In this document: piece after piece, positions 7,901 to 13,783 of the stretch | How positions within the stretch are numbered: position 1 is the first letter of the stretch | Layout of the letters: each line of letters starts with the position of its first letter | Source: Lysobacteraceae bacterium | Lineage (GTDB): Bacteria > Pseudomonadota > Gammaproteobacteria > Xanthomonadales > Rhodanobacteraceae | Direction of reading: 5' to 3' | Length of the DNA stretch: 18,900 nt | NCBI GenBank assembly: GCA_018971925.1 | Contig: JAGWZT010000008.1 | Span: forward strand, 1-18,900 | The notes under the pieces: generated by a model | The model's database searches: none | Told to the model about the DNA's origin: nothing | What the model saw: only the letters and a program-made list of their open reading frames with translations | Made by a program: the position numbers and the translations under genes

Positions 7901-8495
7901 CAGCGGCCTCGGCCTCGCGATCAGCCGCGAGCTGGTCGGGCTGATGGGCGGCCGCATCGGCGTGCAATCGGTGCCCGGCCGCGGCAGTACGTTCACCGTG
8001 CATCTGCCGCTGGCCGGCGTGACGCCATCGGCCCGGCCGGCACCCGCCGCGCGCGCGACAACGACGCCCGCTCGCGTCCGCACGGATGCGCCCGCGGCGA
8101 CGCCATCCGCCACCGCATCGCCGGCGCGGCGCGTCCTGCTGGTCGAGGACGATCCCATCGCGGGACAGGCGATCGCGGGCCTGATCGAAACGTTCGGTTA
8201 CAACGTGACGCTGGCGCCGCACGCACTCGCCGCGCTGTCGGAAATCGACGCCGGCGATGCCTTCGACGCCATGGTGTTCGACTTCGACCTGCCCGGCATG
8301 GGCGGCTGCGAATTGGCGGACATGTTGCGCCGGCGCGGCGACCTCAGGCCGATCATCGCGCTCACCGCCAGCGCCCACGGCGACGAGGAACAACGCGCAC
8401 GCGCGGCGGGCATGGATGCGTGCCTGCGCAAGCCGGTGTTGCCCGGCCCCTTGCGCGAAGTGCTGGATTCCGCGTTCGAGAAATCACCAGGGTAG
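4935..8495 (+). CDS. Hybrid sensor histidine kinase with two-component-regulator propeller
   Basis: A 1186-residue membrane sensor. A short N-terminal hydrophobic stretch (1-17) looks like a signal. About twelve propeller blades with WIG/WVG-type motifs span roughly 24-640 (YIWIGTHAGLVRYD, AIWVGVYAGGLNRLD, RLWIGTRKGCFVWD). A Y_Y_Y domain follows (about 678-752, TYRFRLQGFDPGW), then one membrane helix (764-781). The HisKA domain has phospho-acceptor H817 (MAHEIRTPLTGVLG). The ATPase domain has N934 (N box), D961 (DNGPGM) and G989 (GSGLGLAIS). The C-terminal receiver has D1116 and K1166. A periplasmic ligand probably controls phosphorelay to a separate partner, because no DNA-binding domain is present and no response regulator gene is nearby. 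GGGGAG 7 bases before the ATG supports this start. The stop codon lies inside a REP element. Confidence 0.93.
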   Translation: MLVAMFLAGALASGAAAPKAGAPPTPVFRSYGVAEGLPSTLVYSVTQDHTGYIWIGTHAGLVRYDSGAFRVFRHEPGHPDSLPANDISALLVDRAGQLWAGGESTGLNLYEPLDGGFRHWLHDPEQQDSLSANDVMAIAQDNTGAIWVGVYAGGLNRLDADGKGFTHLRHRDHDPASIASDNVTALAPDAAGGLWIGTDAGLGRMDAQGHIQPIAFPDLQTQPTVWQIRGAGNGIDAATSAGLFHVDAAGHASRVGLAREALASLRDDDGSLWIAQRGGLDHLGADGTSRLEQPTPGMAGSLPGRLPVGLFRDHEGGFWVAMLDGGLAYLPPQWRAFSVYRHVPGDAASLARDRVRALALASDGSVWVGGPEMLDRLDPVTGEVRHITIPGLDRTSISALAEDASGRLWIGTRKGCFVWDGKRLQAVAAGNPALRHGVWRLLAARDGAVYVAGVGSGVFRVDPRTFAIQPLAPAGADEAAREIVQLREAADGSIWAASHAGLARLAPDATAFAFVPGVTRGDLSAFAFGPDGGLWIARTTGLERYALDHGSAMLKDSARNTRGWPYSGVLGLQVGSRGRVFALGARNLLVYDPRNRQLHAFATAEGLATADFTGDALLAAGHGELFAGSLAGVIGIHTGDLPWRLATPKIALESVSVRRNGKPVELDPRKPIDLDWHDRELTVTAQVLSFVDPARNTYRFRLQGFDPGWVDTGNRNVREFSVLEPGRYRLLVGGRTGDGPWSAPVDAFALRVAAAPWNTAWARVLYVLAALLLLAWLIWILRRRLQQQHRLALSEERQHIAEQANTAKSRFLANMAHEIRTPLTGVLGMTELLLKTALNDRQHQYADAIRRSGALLLRQVNDALDVARIEAGRLELNLAPFDPAAVLREVAEADAGLAAQKQLAIDVVVAPDVPRAVRGDALRVQQILFNLTHNALKFTTQGGVTLKLGRDGEGIAYSVIDNGPGMTPEECARIFQRFEQADYGRLQRGSGLGLAISRELVGLMGGRIGVQSVPGRGSTFTVHLPLAGVTPSARPAPAARATTTPARVRTDAPAATPSATASPARRVLLVEDDPIAGQAIAGLIETFGYNVTLAPHALAALSEIDAGDAFDAMVFDFDLPGMGGCELADMLRRRGDLRPIIALTASAHGDEEQRARAAGMDACLRKPVLPGPLREVLDSAFEKSPG

Positions 8496-8587
8496 GAGGG
8501 CCGGAAGGCCCGAACTGGATCACGGCGAAACGAAAACGCGCCATCCATGGCAAAGAGCTCCGTGGTCGCGGCTTCCGCCGCTCCTAC
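8492..8587. repeat. GTAG-type REP pair, copy B (96 bp), containing two stop codons
   Basis: The plus-strand end reads GTAGGAGGGCC-GGAA-GGCCC and the minus-strand end GTAGGAGCGGC-GGAA-GCCGC. It is an inverted copy of element A with the same length and core, including GCCATCCATGGC at 8540-8551. The TAG of the left GTAG (8493-8495) is the stop of the hybrid kinase. The TAG of the right GTAG (8586-8584 on the minus strand) is the stop of pepA. The element therefore fills the whole convergent intergenic space, and its hairpins may also help terminate or stabilise both transcripts. Confidence 0.92.
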
Positions 8588-10062
8588 GCGCTCCGGTCGA
8601 TCAGCCACTGCGCCAGCAACGGCACCGGCCTTCCCGTCGCGTAGCCCTTGCGCCCGGGGACCCACGCGGTACCGGCGACGTCGAGGTGCGCCCAACGCGT
8701 GCCCTCGGTGAAGTTCGACAGGAACAGCGCGGCGGTCACCGCGCCGGCGCTCTTGCCACCGATGTTGGCAATGTCCGCGAACGCCGATTCGAGCTGGCTG
8801 CGGTAGTCGTTCCACAACGGCAACCGCCACGCGCGATCGAGCGAAGCGTTGCCGGCGGCGAGCAGCGCATCGGCGAGTTCGTCATCCGCACTGAACAGGC
8901 CGGAGGCATGCGCGCCCAGTGCGATAACACACGCTCCCGTGAGCGTCGCGGCATCGACCAGCGCCTGCGGCGCGAAACGCTTGCAGGTGTAAGCCAGCGC
9001 GTCGCACAGGATCAAACGGCCCTCCGCGTCGGTGTTCAACACTTCCACCGTGATGCCGGCGTGGGTGTGCAGCACGTCGCCGGGACGATAACCGGCGCCA
9101 TCGACCGCGTTCTCGACCGAGGGCACCACGCACACCAGGTTGATCGGCAGTTTCATCTCGACCGCCGCAAGGAACGCACCGAGCACGCCGGCCGCACCGC
9201 ACATGTCGTACTTCATTTCCTCCATCGACCCGGTCGGCTTGATGTTCAAACCACCCGCATCGAAGGTGACGCCCTTGCCGACCAGCGCATAAGGCTTGGC
9301 GTCGGCCGCGCCCTTGTACTGCAGCACGATGAGCTTGGGCGGCGTGGCGGAACCCGAGGACACCGCCAGCAGCGCGCCCATGCCGAGCTTCTGCATGTCG
9401 GCACGTTCCAGCACTTCCAGCGTCACTGAATCCGCATGTTCGTCCGCGATGGTTTTCGCCTGTGCCGCGATGTGCGTGGGCGTGCACAGGTTGGGCGGCA
9501 GGCAACCGAGTTCTCGCGCGAACGCGACGCCGCGCGCGATGGCGCGCGCCTGCGCAAGGCCCCGCGTCACGTCGGCGCCGGCGGCGAGCGCCAGTTTTTG
9601 CAGGCGCGGTGCATCCGCGTTGGCGGGTTTCAGCGTCGCGGTGTAACGGAAGCAGGCGTGGTCGATCGCCAGTGCGCAGGTACGCGCGCGCCAGTCCGCA
9701 TCCTGGCCGATGACTTCGACCTCCGGCAGGTACACGGTGGCGTCGGTCAGCGGCAGGGATTTGAGCGCGTTGCCCGCCTCGCTGCAGGCGCGCAGGAAAG
9801 CGAGCACGTCGAAAGCGGATTTGCGGCCCAGCCCCACCAGCAGGACACGGGGCGCCTTGACGCCGGATAAACCATGCAGCACCAGCGTGGCGCCGAGCTT
9901 GCCGATGAAATCGCCCGCGGCCTTGAGCCGCGTCAGCACGCCGCCGCCGGCAGCGTCGACCGCCGCCGCGGCCGGCGACTTCGCGTCCTCGAACACGCCC
10001 ACCACCACGCATCCGCCATCCACGGCATCGGGGGCGGCGGAACTCTGGCTGAATTCAAGCAT
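8584..10062 (-). CDS. pepA: Leucyl aminopeptidase (M17)
   Basis: A 492-residue cytoplasmic metallopeptidase removing N-terminal residues from peptides. The C-terminal catalytic domain carries VGKGVTFDAGGLNIKPTGSM (261-280) and VLNTDAEGRLILCDAL (341-356). By family alignment the two-metal ligands are K263, D268, D286, D345 and E347, with catalytic K275 and R349, all present. The start at 10062 has an AGGAG 9 bases upstream; a start at 10098 would add 12 residues with no better signal. Divergence from lptF-lptG is a conserved gammaproteobacterial arrangement. E. coli PepA also binds DNA as a Xer accessory factor; nothing here shows whether this protein does. The stop codon is supplied by the REP element it runs into. 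Confidence 0.96.
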   Translation of the reverse strand: MLEFSQSSAAPDAVDGGCVVVGVFEDAKSPAAAAVDAAGGGVLTRLKAAGDFIGKLGATLVLHGLSGVKAPRVLLVGLGRKSAFDVLAFLRACSEAGNALKSLPLTDATVYLPEVEVIGQDADWRARTCALAIDHACFRYTATLKPANADAPRLQKLALAAGADVTRGLAQARAIARGVAFARELGCLPPNLCTPTHIAAQAKTIADEHADSVTLEVLERADMQKLGMGALLAVSSGSATPPKLIVLQYKGAADAKPYALVGKGVTFDAGGLNIKPTGSMEEMKYDMCGAAGVLGAFLAAVEMKLPINLVCVVPSVENAVDGAGYRPGDVLHTHAGITVEVLNTDAEGRLILCDALAYTCKRFAPQALVDAATLTGACVIALGAHASGLFSADDELADALLAAGNASLDRAWRLPLWNDYRSQLESAFADIANIGGKSAGAVTAALFLSNFTEGTRWAHLDVAGTAWVPGRKGYATGRPVPLLAQWLIDRSA

Positions 10063-10199
10063 CGCAATACGCTCCTGGAAGAACAGGCCAACGGGCACGT
10101 GCCACTACACTGGCGAAACTTCTGAATAACCTGCTGCGCCTGGTGGCTCGCGGCGGGTCTTCACGGGGTTTCCCGTTCGCAAACGCCAAAGTCTAGCCG
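10063..10199. promoter_or_regulatory. Divergent promoter region pepA / lptF
   Basis: A spacer of 137 bases must hold promoters for both directions. The only -10-like hexamer I can point to for lptF is TACACT at 10106-10111, without a convincing -35. The Shine-Dalgarno of pepA lies at its left edge; none is evident for lptF. No operator or riboswitch was recognised. Confidence 0.3.
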
Positions 10200-11318
10200 A
10201 TGCCAGGTCTTTCCATCCTCGACCGCTACATCCTGCGCGAATACCTGTACGGCGCGCTGGCGGCCATCGTGGTGCTTTTGGTGATCTTCACGGGCAGCAC
10301 TTTCGCGGACATCGCCAACAAGGTCGCGACGGGCCGCCTGCCGGGCGGCGTAATGTTCACGGTGTTGGGGCTGAACCTGGTCAACACGCTGCAGGCGTTG
10401 CTGCCGATGGGCATGTTCCTGGGCGTACTGCTGGCGTTGGGCCGAATGTATCGCGACAGCGAAATGCACGTGCTGTCGGCGTCCGGGTTCGGGCCGCAAG
10501 GCTTGCTGAAACCCACCGCGATCTTCGCCGTCGGCGCCGGCATCGTGGCGGGATTGGTGGCCTTGTGGCTGGGGCCGCTGGCCGCGCGCGCGTCGAGCGC
10601 CGAGGTCGAGCAAGCCAATCGCTCGGTGATCGCGGCCGGGCTGGAAGCCGGGCGTTTCACCAGCCTCACCGGACGCGGCGGCATCCTGTTCGCGAACACC
10701 GTCAGCCCGGACGGCACCAGGCTGGGCAAACTGTTCGTCGAAAGCGAGCACACCGGCAAGGACGGCGTGCTCGACATCAGCGTGATCGTCGCCGATCACG
10801 GCAACCTGTTCCACGAGGGCCAGGAAGACAACCGTTTCATCGCGCTGCACGACGGCCATCGTTACGACATCCGCCTGAATCAGGACAATTGGCGGTTGAT
10901 GCAATTCCAGCGCAACAACATCGCGCTGTCGCAGCCCACCGACGACAGCGGCGACAACGATCCGGAATCGCTGCGCACCACCGCGTCGCTGATCGGCGAC
11001 CACGACCCGTCGGCGCGCGCGGAACTGCAGTGGCGCATCGCGATTCCATTCGGGCCGCTGGTGCTGGCGATGCTGGCGCTGCCCATGTCGCGCCAGGGGC
11101 CGCGCGCTTCGCCGGTCGGCCGGATCCTGATCGCGGTGTTGGCTTACCTGATCATCGTCAACCTGATGACCTTGGGACGATCCTTCATTGCCAGCGGCAA
11201 ACTGGCGGCGCCGATCGGCATGTGGTGGGTATTGATTCCCGTGTTCGTGGGGGCAGCGTGGGTGTTCGCACGGCAGTACGCGATCCGCAAGCCACGCGAC
11301 GCGGAGGCTGCCTCGTGA
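10200..11318 (+). CDS. lptF: LPS export ABC transporter permease LptF
   Basis: A 372-residue inner-membrane subunit of the LptB2FG transporter that extracts lipopolysaccharide from the inner membrane and passes it to LptC/LptA. It opens with the family start LSILDRYILREYLYGALAAIVVLLVIFTG. Three N-terminal membrane helices (about 15-38, 50-80, 103-125) precede a periplasmic beta-jellyroll domain (about 130-270, including GRFTSLTGRGGILFANTV), and three more helices follow (about 279-297, 303-325, 335-355). The loop SEMHVLSASGF (about 86-96) is the coupling helix that contacts LptB. The stop overlaps the lptG GTG start by four bases (GTGA), implying translational coupling. No clear Shine-Dalgarno precedes the ATG. 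Confidence 0.96.
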   Translation: MPGLSILDRYILREYLYGALAAIVVLLVIFTGSTFADIANKVATGRLPGGVMFTVLGLNLVNTLQALLPMGMFLGVLLALGRMYRDSEMHVLSASGFGPQGLLKPTAIFAVGAGIVAGLVALWLGPLAARASSAEVEQANRSVIAAGLEAGRFTSLTGRGGILFANTVSPDGTRLGKLFVESEHTGKDGVLDISVIVADHGNLFHEGQEDNRFIALHDGHRYDIRLNQDNWRLMQFQRNNIALSQPTDDSGDNDPESLRTTASLIGDHDPSARAELQWRIAIPFGPLVLAMLALPMSRQGPRASPVGRILIAVLAYLIIVNLMTLGRSFIASGKLAAPIGMWWVLIPVFVGAAWVFARQYAIRKPRDAEAAS

Positions 11319-12427
11319 GCGGCGCCGTCTGGCAGCGCGTTCGCATCAAGCGCGTGGACTGGCTCATTGCCGTCACGGTGCTGGGTGGCCTTCTGCTGAC
11401 CTGGTTGGTGCTGACCGGCCTCGACGCGTTTATCCAGTTCGCGGGCCAGATCGGCAACATCGGCCACAACGGCTACACGCTCGGCAACGCGGTCGCCTAC
11501 ATCGTGCTGACGATTCCCCGCCGCGCCTACCAATGGTTCGTGTTCGCCGCCCTGATCGGCAGCCTGGTCGGCATGGGCGCACTGGCGGCGACCGGCGAAC
11601 TCACCGCGTTGCGCGCGGCCGGCATGTCCAAACTCAGGATCTGCCTGTCGGTGACCGGGTTGGTGCTCGTGTTGATGATCGGCGTGTTCATCCTCGGCGA
11701 AACCGCGGCGCCGGCGGGCGACCAGCGCGCGCAGCAAGTCCAGCTGCGGCGCACCGCGGGCCAGTTGCACTTGCGCCAGAACGGCGGCCTGTGGGCACGC
11801 GACGGCAACGACATCATCAACGCCAAGGCGGCGCTGGCACATCTCGTTCATGGCCGGCCCGAAGTCGAGCTGGCGGACGTGCGCGTATTCGGCTTCAACG
11901 ATGCCGGCGAGCTCACCTCGTTCCGCAACGCCAGGCTGGCGACCCAGGAGGGCAAGGTGTGGACGCTGCACGATGTCCGCGACACGGCCGTCTCCCCGTC
12001 CGGCGCCGTAAGCACCACGCACGCGCAGCAGCCGTGGAAGACGTCACTCGATCCGGATGTGCTGGAAGCTTCGGTGGCGCATCCCGAATACCTGTCGCTG
12101 CGCGATCTTTCGCGCAACATCGATTACCTGCGTGCCAACCGGCAGAATCCCGGCGCGTACTTGAATGCGTACTGGACCCGCGCGTTCTATCCGCTCAACA
12201 CGTTGCTGCTGGTGCTATGTGCGCTGCCGTTCGGTTTCGGTGCGCTGCGTTCCGGCGGCCTCGGCAAACGCCTGTTCCTGGGCGTGATCGTGGCGATCGC
12301 GTGGTACTTCATCCAGCGCGCGATCATCAGCACCGGCACGGTATTCGGCGCACCGCCGTTCACCGTGAATCTGATTCCGGCGCTGTTGTTGCTGGCGATC
12401 GCGGTTTGGTATTACCGGCGAGTGTAA
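11315..12427 (+). CDS. lptG: LPS export ABC transporter permease LptG
   Basis: A 370-residue partner permease of LptF. It has the same 3+3 membrane-helix layout, with N-terminal KRVDWLIAVTVLGGLLLTWLVLTGLDAF, a coupling-helix segment GELTALRAAGMSKLRI, a central periplasmic jellyroll (about 130-265, with GGLWARDGNDIINAK) and C-terminal helices beginning at AYWTRAFYPLNTLLLVLCALPFGFG. The start is a GTG at 11315 overlapping the lptF stop; the protein then starts MSGAVWQRVRIKRVD as in related proteins. Together with LptB (not in the window) it drives lipopolysaccharide extraction. A palindromic repeat cluster follows directly after the stop. Confidence 0.95.
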   Translation: MSGAVWQRVRIKRVDWLIAVTVLGGLLLTWLVLTGLDAFIQFAGQIGNIGHNGYTLGNAVAYIVLTIPRRAYQWFVFAALIGSLVGMGALAATGELTALRAAGMSKLRICLSVTGLVLVLMIGVFILGETAAPAGDQRAQQVQLRRTAGQLHLRQNGGLWARDGNDIINAKAALAHLVHGRPEVELADVRVFGFNDAGELTSFRNARLATQEGKVWTLHDVRDTAVSPSGAVSTTHAQQPWKTSLDPDVLEASVAHPEYLSLRDLSRNIDYLRANRQNPGAYLNAYWTRAFYPLNTLLLVLCALPFGFGALRSGGLGKRLFLGVIVAIAWYFIQRAIISTGTVFGAPPFTVNLIPALLLLAIAVWYYRRV

Positions 12428-12437
12428 CGCCTTTGCT

Positions 12438-12466
12438 TTTCCCTCCCCCATGGGAGAGGGTGCCCG
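12438..12466. repeat. CCCTC/GAGGG palindromic repeat downstream of lptG
   Basis: CCCTCCCCC (12441-12449) and GGGAGAGGG (12452-12460) form a stem with one mismatch and a two-base loop, followed by TGCCCG. It is the same repeat as the one embedded in aroB at 16411-16440. Directly after the lptG stop it could also act as a hairpin for 3' end formation or mRNA stability, though no T-run follows. Confidence 0.72.
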
Positions 12467-12469
12467 ACT

Positions 12470-12490
12470 ACGGCCGACGGGATCGGCCGT
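12470..12490. repeat. Perfect 8-bp hairpin with GGGA-containing loop
   Basis: ACGGCCGA and TCGGCCGT pair perfectly around the loop CGGGA. It is the second hairpin downstream of lptG. Without a T-tract a rho-independent terminator is not supported. Confidence 0.6.
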
Positions 12491-12504
12491 GAACGGCGCC
12501 AGCC

Positions 12505-12728
12505 GGCCCGAAGGGCGAGCGCCAAGGATGGCGCGAGTAAGGGCGGGCGAGGATTCGGTTTTCTCCCCGCGCCGCATCGACATCCCTGTCTTTTCCGCGC
12601 GCTTCCAATCGCGCGGGTGACTTTCTCTCGCGTGGCCAAGAGAAAAGTCACCACTCGCGCGTCGGGAACGCGCGAGAACGCCGAAGGCGGCCCGAAGGGC
12701 GGAGGGCAGGATGCCCGGAGTAAAGAGA
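12505..12728. repeat. Duplicated two-hairpin module (12505-12542 and 12689-12728)
   Basis: Both copies begin GGCCCGAAGGGCG (a GCCC-GAA-GGGC hairpin), continue with a GGAT hairpin and end in GAGTAA. In the first copy the GGAT hairpin is GCGCCA-AGGA-TGGCGC (12519-12534). In the second it is GGGCA-GGA-TGCCC (12704-12716). The arms differ but stay complementary. Confidence 0.6.
12616..12652. repeat. Imperfect inverted repeat GGTGACTTTCTC / GAGAAAAGTCACC
   Basis: Left arm 12616-12627 and right arm 12640-12652 pair with a single-base bulge around 12 bases. It resembles in plan the inverted repeat at 13123-13187 and probably belongs to a dispersed family. Confidence 0.65.
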
Positions 12729-13122
12729 AGGCCACCCCGCGAACCCGCCCTTCGCACTTCCATGTGCTTCGGGTTCGCTCGCGACTGCCGGGGTTCGCCG
12801 ACGGCACATCCTGTACGCCATCCTTCGGACTTGTCCGTCGTCCGCTCGCCGTGTTCGAGGGGCCCCGACTAGCGCGCATCCTGCGCGCACGACCCGACGG
12901 AGCAAACTGTCGCGCCTCACTTCGAACGAGGCCATGGATGGCCGGTAGCGAACCGACAAACGCGCCGTTGGCGGTGCCGAGAAGCGCAGCCGGACGGCGG
13001 AGCAAGCGCCGCATGTTTGAGCACATGGATGTGCGAGTTCGGCGCGGCCGCCGTTCGGCGAGCATCGCAGGGCAGTCGAACAAACACGACGTTCGTTCGA
13101 CCATCGCCACAGGCGCAATGGT

Positions 13123-13187
13123 CTTTGGCTACATTTCTGCCGAAACAGAAAGTAGCTCGCCCGCCGCCGAGGCGAGCGAAACCAAAG
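13123..13187. repeat. Nested inverted repeats CTTTGG-GCTAC...GTAGC-CTCGCC...GGCGAG-CCAAAG
   Basis: GCTACATTTCTG (13128-13139) pairs with CAGAAAGTAGC (13146-13156) with one bulge. CTCGCC (13156-13161) pairs with GGCGAG (13171-13176). The outer CTTTGG (13123-13128) pairs with CCAAAG (13182-13187). The result is a compact three-part fold drawn from direct base complementarity. Confidence 0.65.
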
Positions 13188-13217
13188 CGAAAGCGCATCG
13201 CACTTGCCAAAGACAAA

Positions 13218-13245
13218 ATGGATTCCGGTCTGCGGCGGAATGACC
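13218..13245. repeat. Dispersed ATTCCGG...CGGAAT repeat
   Basis: ATGGATTCCGGTCTGCGG followed by CGGAATGACC is an imperfect palindrome (ATTCCG/CGGAAT) of the same type as 2538-2590, 2858-2886 and 18805-18892. It lies about 30 bases beyond the 3' end of the RDD gene. Confidence 0.6.
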
Positions 13246-13275
13246 AGCGTGATGCGCACGCCAACCGACGCGAGA

Positions 13276-13740
13276 TCAAAGGCGCGTCATGCGTGTCCCG
13301 CACACGCGATCGTGCCAGGTGCGCCGGTCGGGATCGAACCACGCGTACCAGAAGCCGCAGCCGAGCAGCGCCAGCGACAGCAGTGCCAGCACGAAACGCA
13401 GACACGCCGCGCGCGTGTCGAGGCGCGTGCCATCGTCGCGCTCCAGCCGGAATTTCCAGGCGCGCATGCCGACCGTCGCGCCGACCCGCACCCACGACAC
13501 CACGAAATACGCGGCGGCCAGCGCCAGCAGCCAGAGGTCGCGCAGGACACGATCCAGCGGATCGCGCGTCGCCGAAGCCAACTGCTGCAGGCTGTCGTCG
13601 CGATGGAACACCAGCATCCACAGCCCGGCGCCGGCGATCCACAACCCGAGCAACGGAAACAGGTCGTAGAACATCGCGGCGAAGCGCCGCCACAACGGCA
13701 CCGGTTTTGTTTGTGCGGCTGGAACGGACGTCGATGGCAT
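13276..13740 (-). CDS. RDD-family membrane protein
   Basis: A 154-residue small integral membrane protein. The RDD signature is present: R19 (WRRF) and D26 (MFYDLF) in the first helix region, and D144 in the C-terminal TWHDRVCGTRM. Hydrophobic segments lie at about 25-45, 68-86 and 113-134. VGATVGMRAWKFRLERDDG (86-104) is the characteristic cytoplasmic loop. The function of the family is largely unknown; some members act as ion antiporters. The start at 13740 is chosen because the family sequence begins soon after. A start at 13800 would overlap the divergent xerD gene on the other strand and add 20 unrelated-looking residues. No convincing Shine-Dalgarno is visible at either. It is divergent from xerD across 43 bases. 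Confidence 0.87.
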   Translation of the reverse strand: MPSTSVPAAQTKPVPLWRRFAAMFYDLFPLLGLWIAGAGLWMLVFHRDDSLQQLASATRDPLDRVLRDLWLLALAAAYFVVSWVRVGATVGMRAWKFRLERDDGTRLDTRAACLRFVLALLSLALLGCGFWYAWFDPDRRTWHDRVCGTRMTRL

Positions 13741-13783
13741 CGGAAGGCTTGCGGGAAAAAGGAGTGCGCGCCAGCATCGTGCG

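Larger units (their letters stand above)
12428..13275. other. Gene-free, palindrome-rich intergenic region after lptG
   Basis: About 850 bases in which no reading frame looks like a protein. The open frames have arginine/serine/proline-rich, low-complexity translations and overlap on both strands. The region is instead a mosaic of short palindromes: a CCCTCCCCC/GGGAGAGGG hairpin shared with aroB, eight palindromes centred on GGAT or its complement, two longer imperfect inverted repeats (12616-12652 and 13123-13187), and at the right end a copy of the GGATTCCGG...GGAATGACC repeat (13218-13245). No strong promoter or T-tract terminator was seen. It may be repeat DNA, or encode a structured RNA on one or both strands. 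Confidence 0.6.

Noticed and set aside
6534..8393. A 619-codon antisense frame opposite the kinase domains
   Set aside because: Same reason: histidine/arginine-rich antisense translation without domains, opposite well-conserved kinase motifs.
12470..12490. Rho-independent terminator of lptF-lptG
   Set aside because: The stem is perfect but no T-tract follows, and another hairpin precedes it.
12617..13243. A 208-codon open frame on the plus strand in the gene-free region
   Set aside because: It starts inside a palindrome, has arginine/serine-rich low-complexity translation with no domain, runs through several hairpin repeats, and competes with equally long frames on the other strand.
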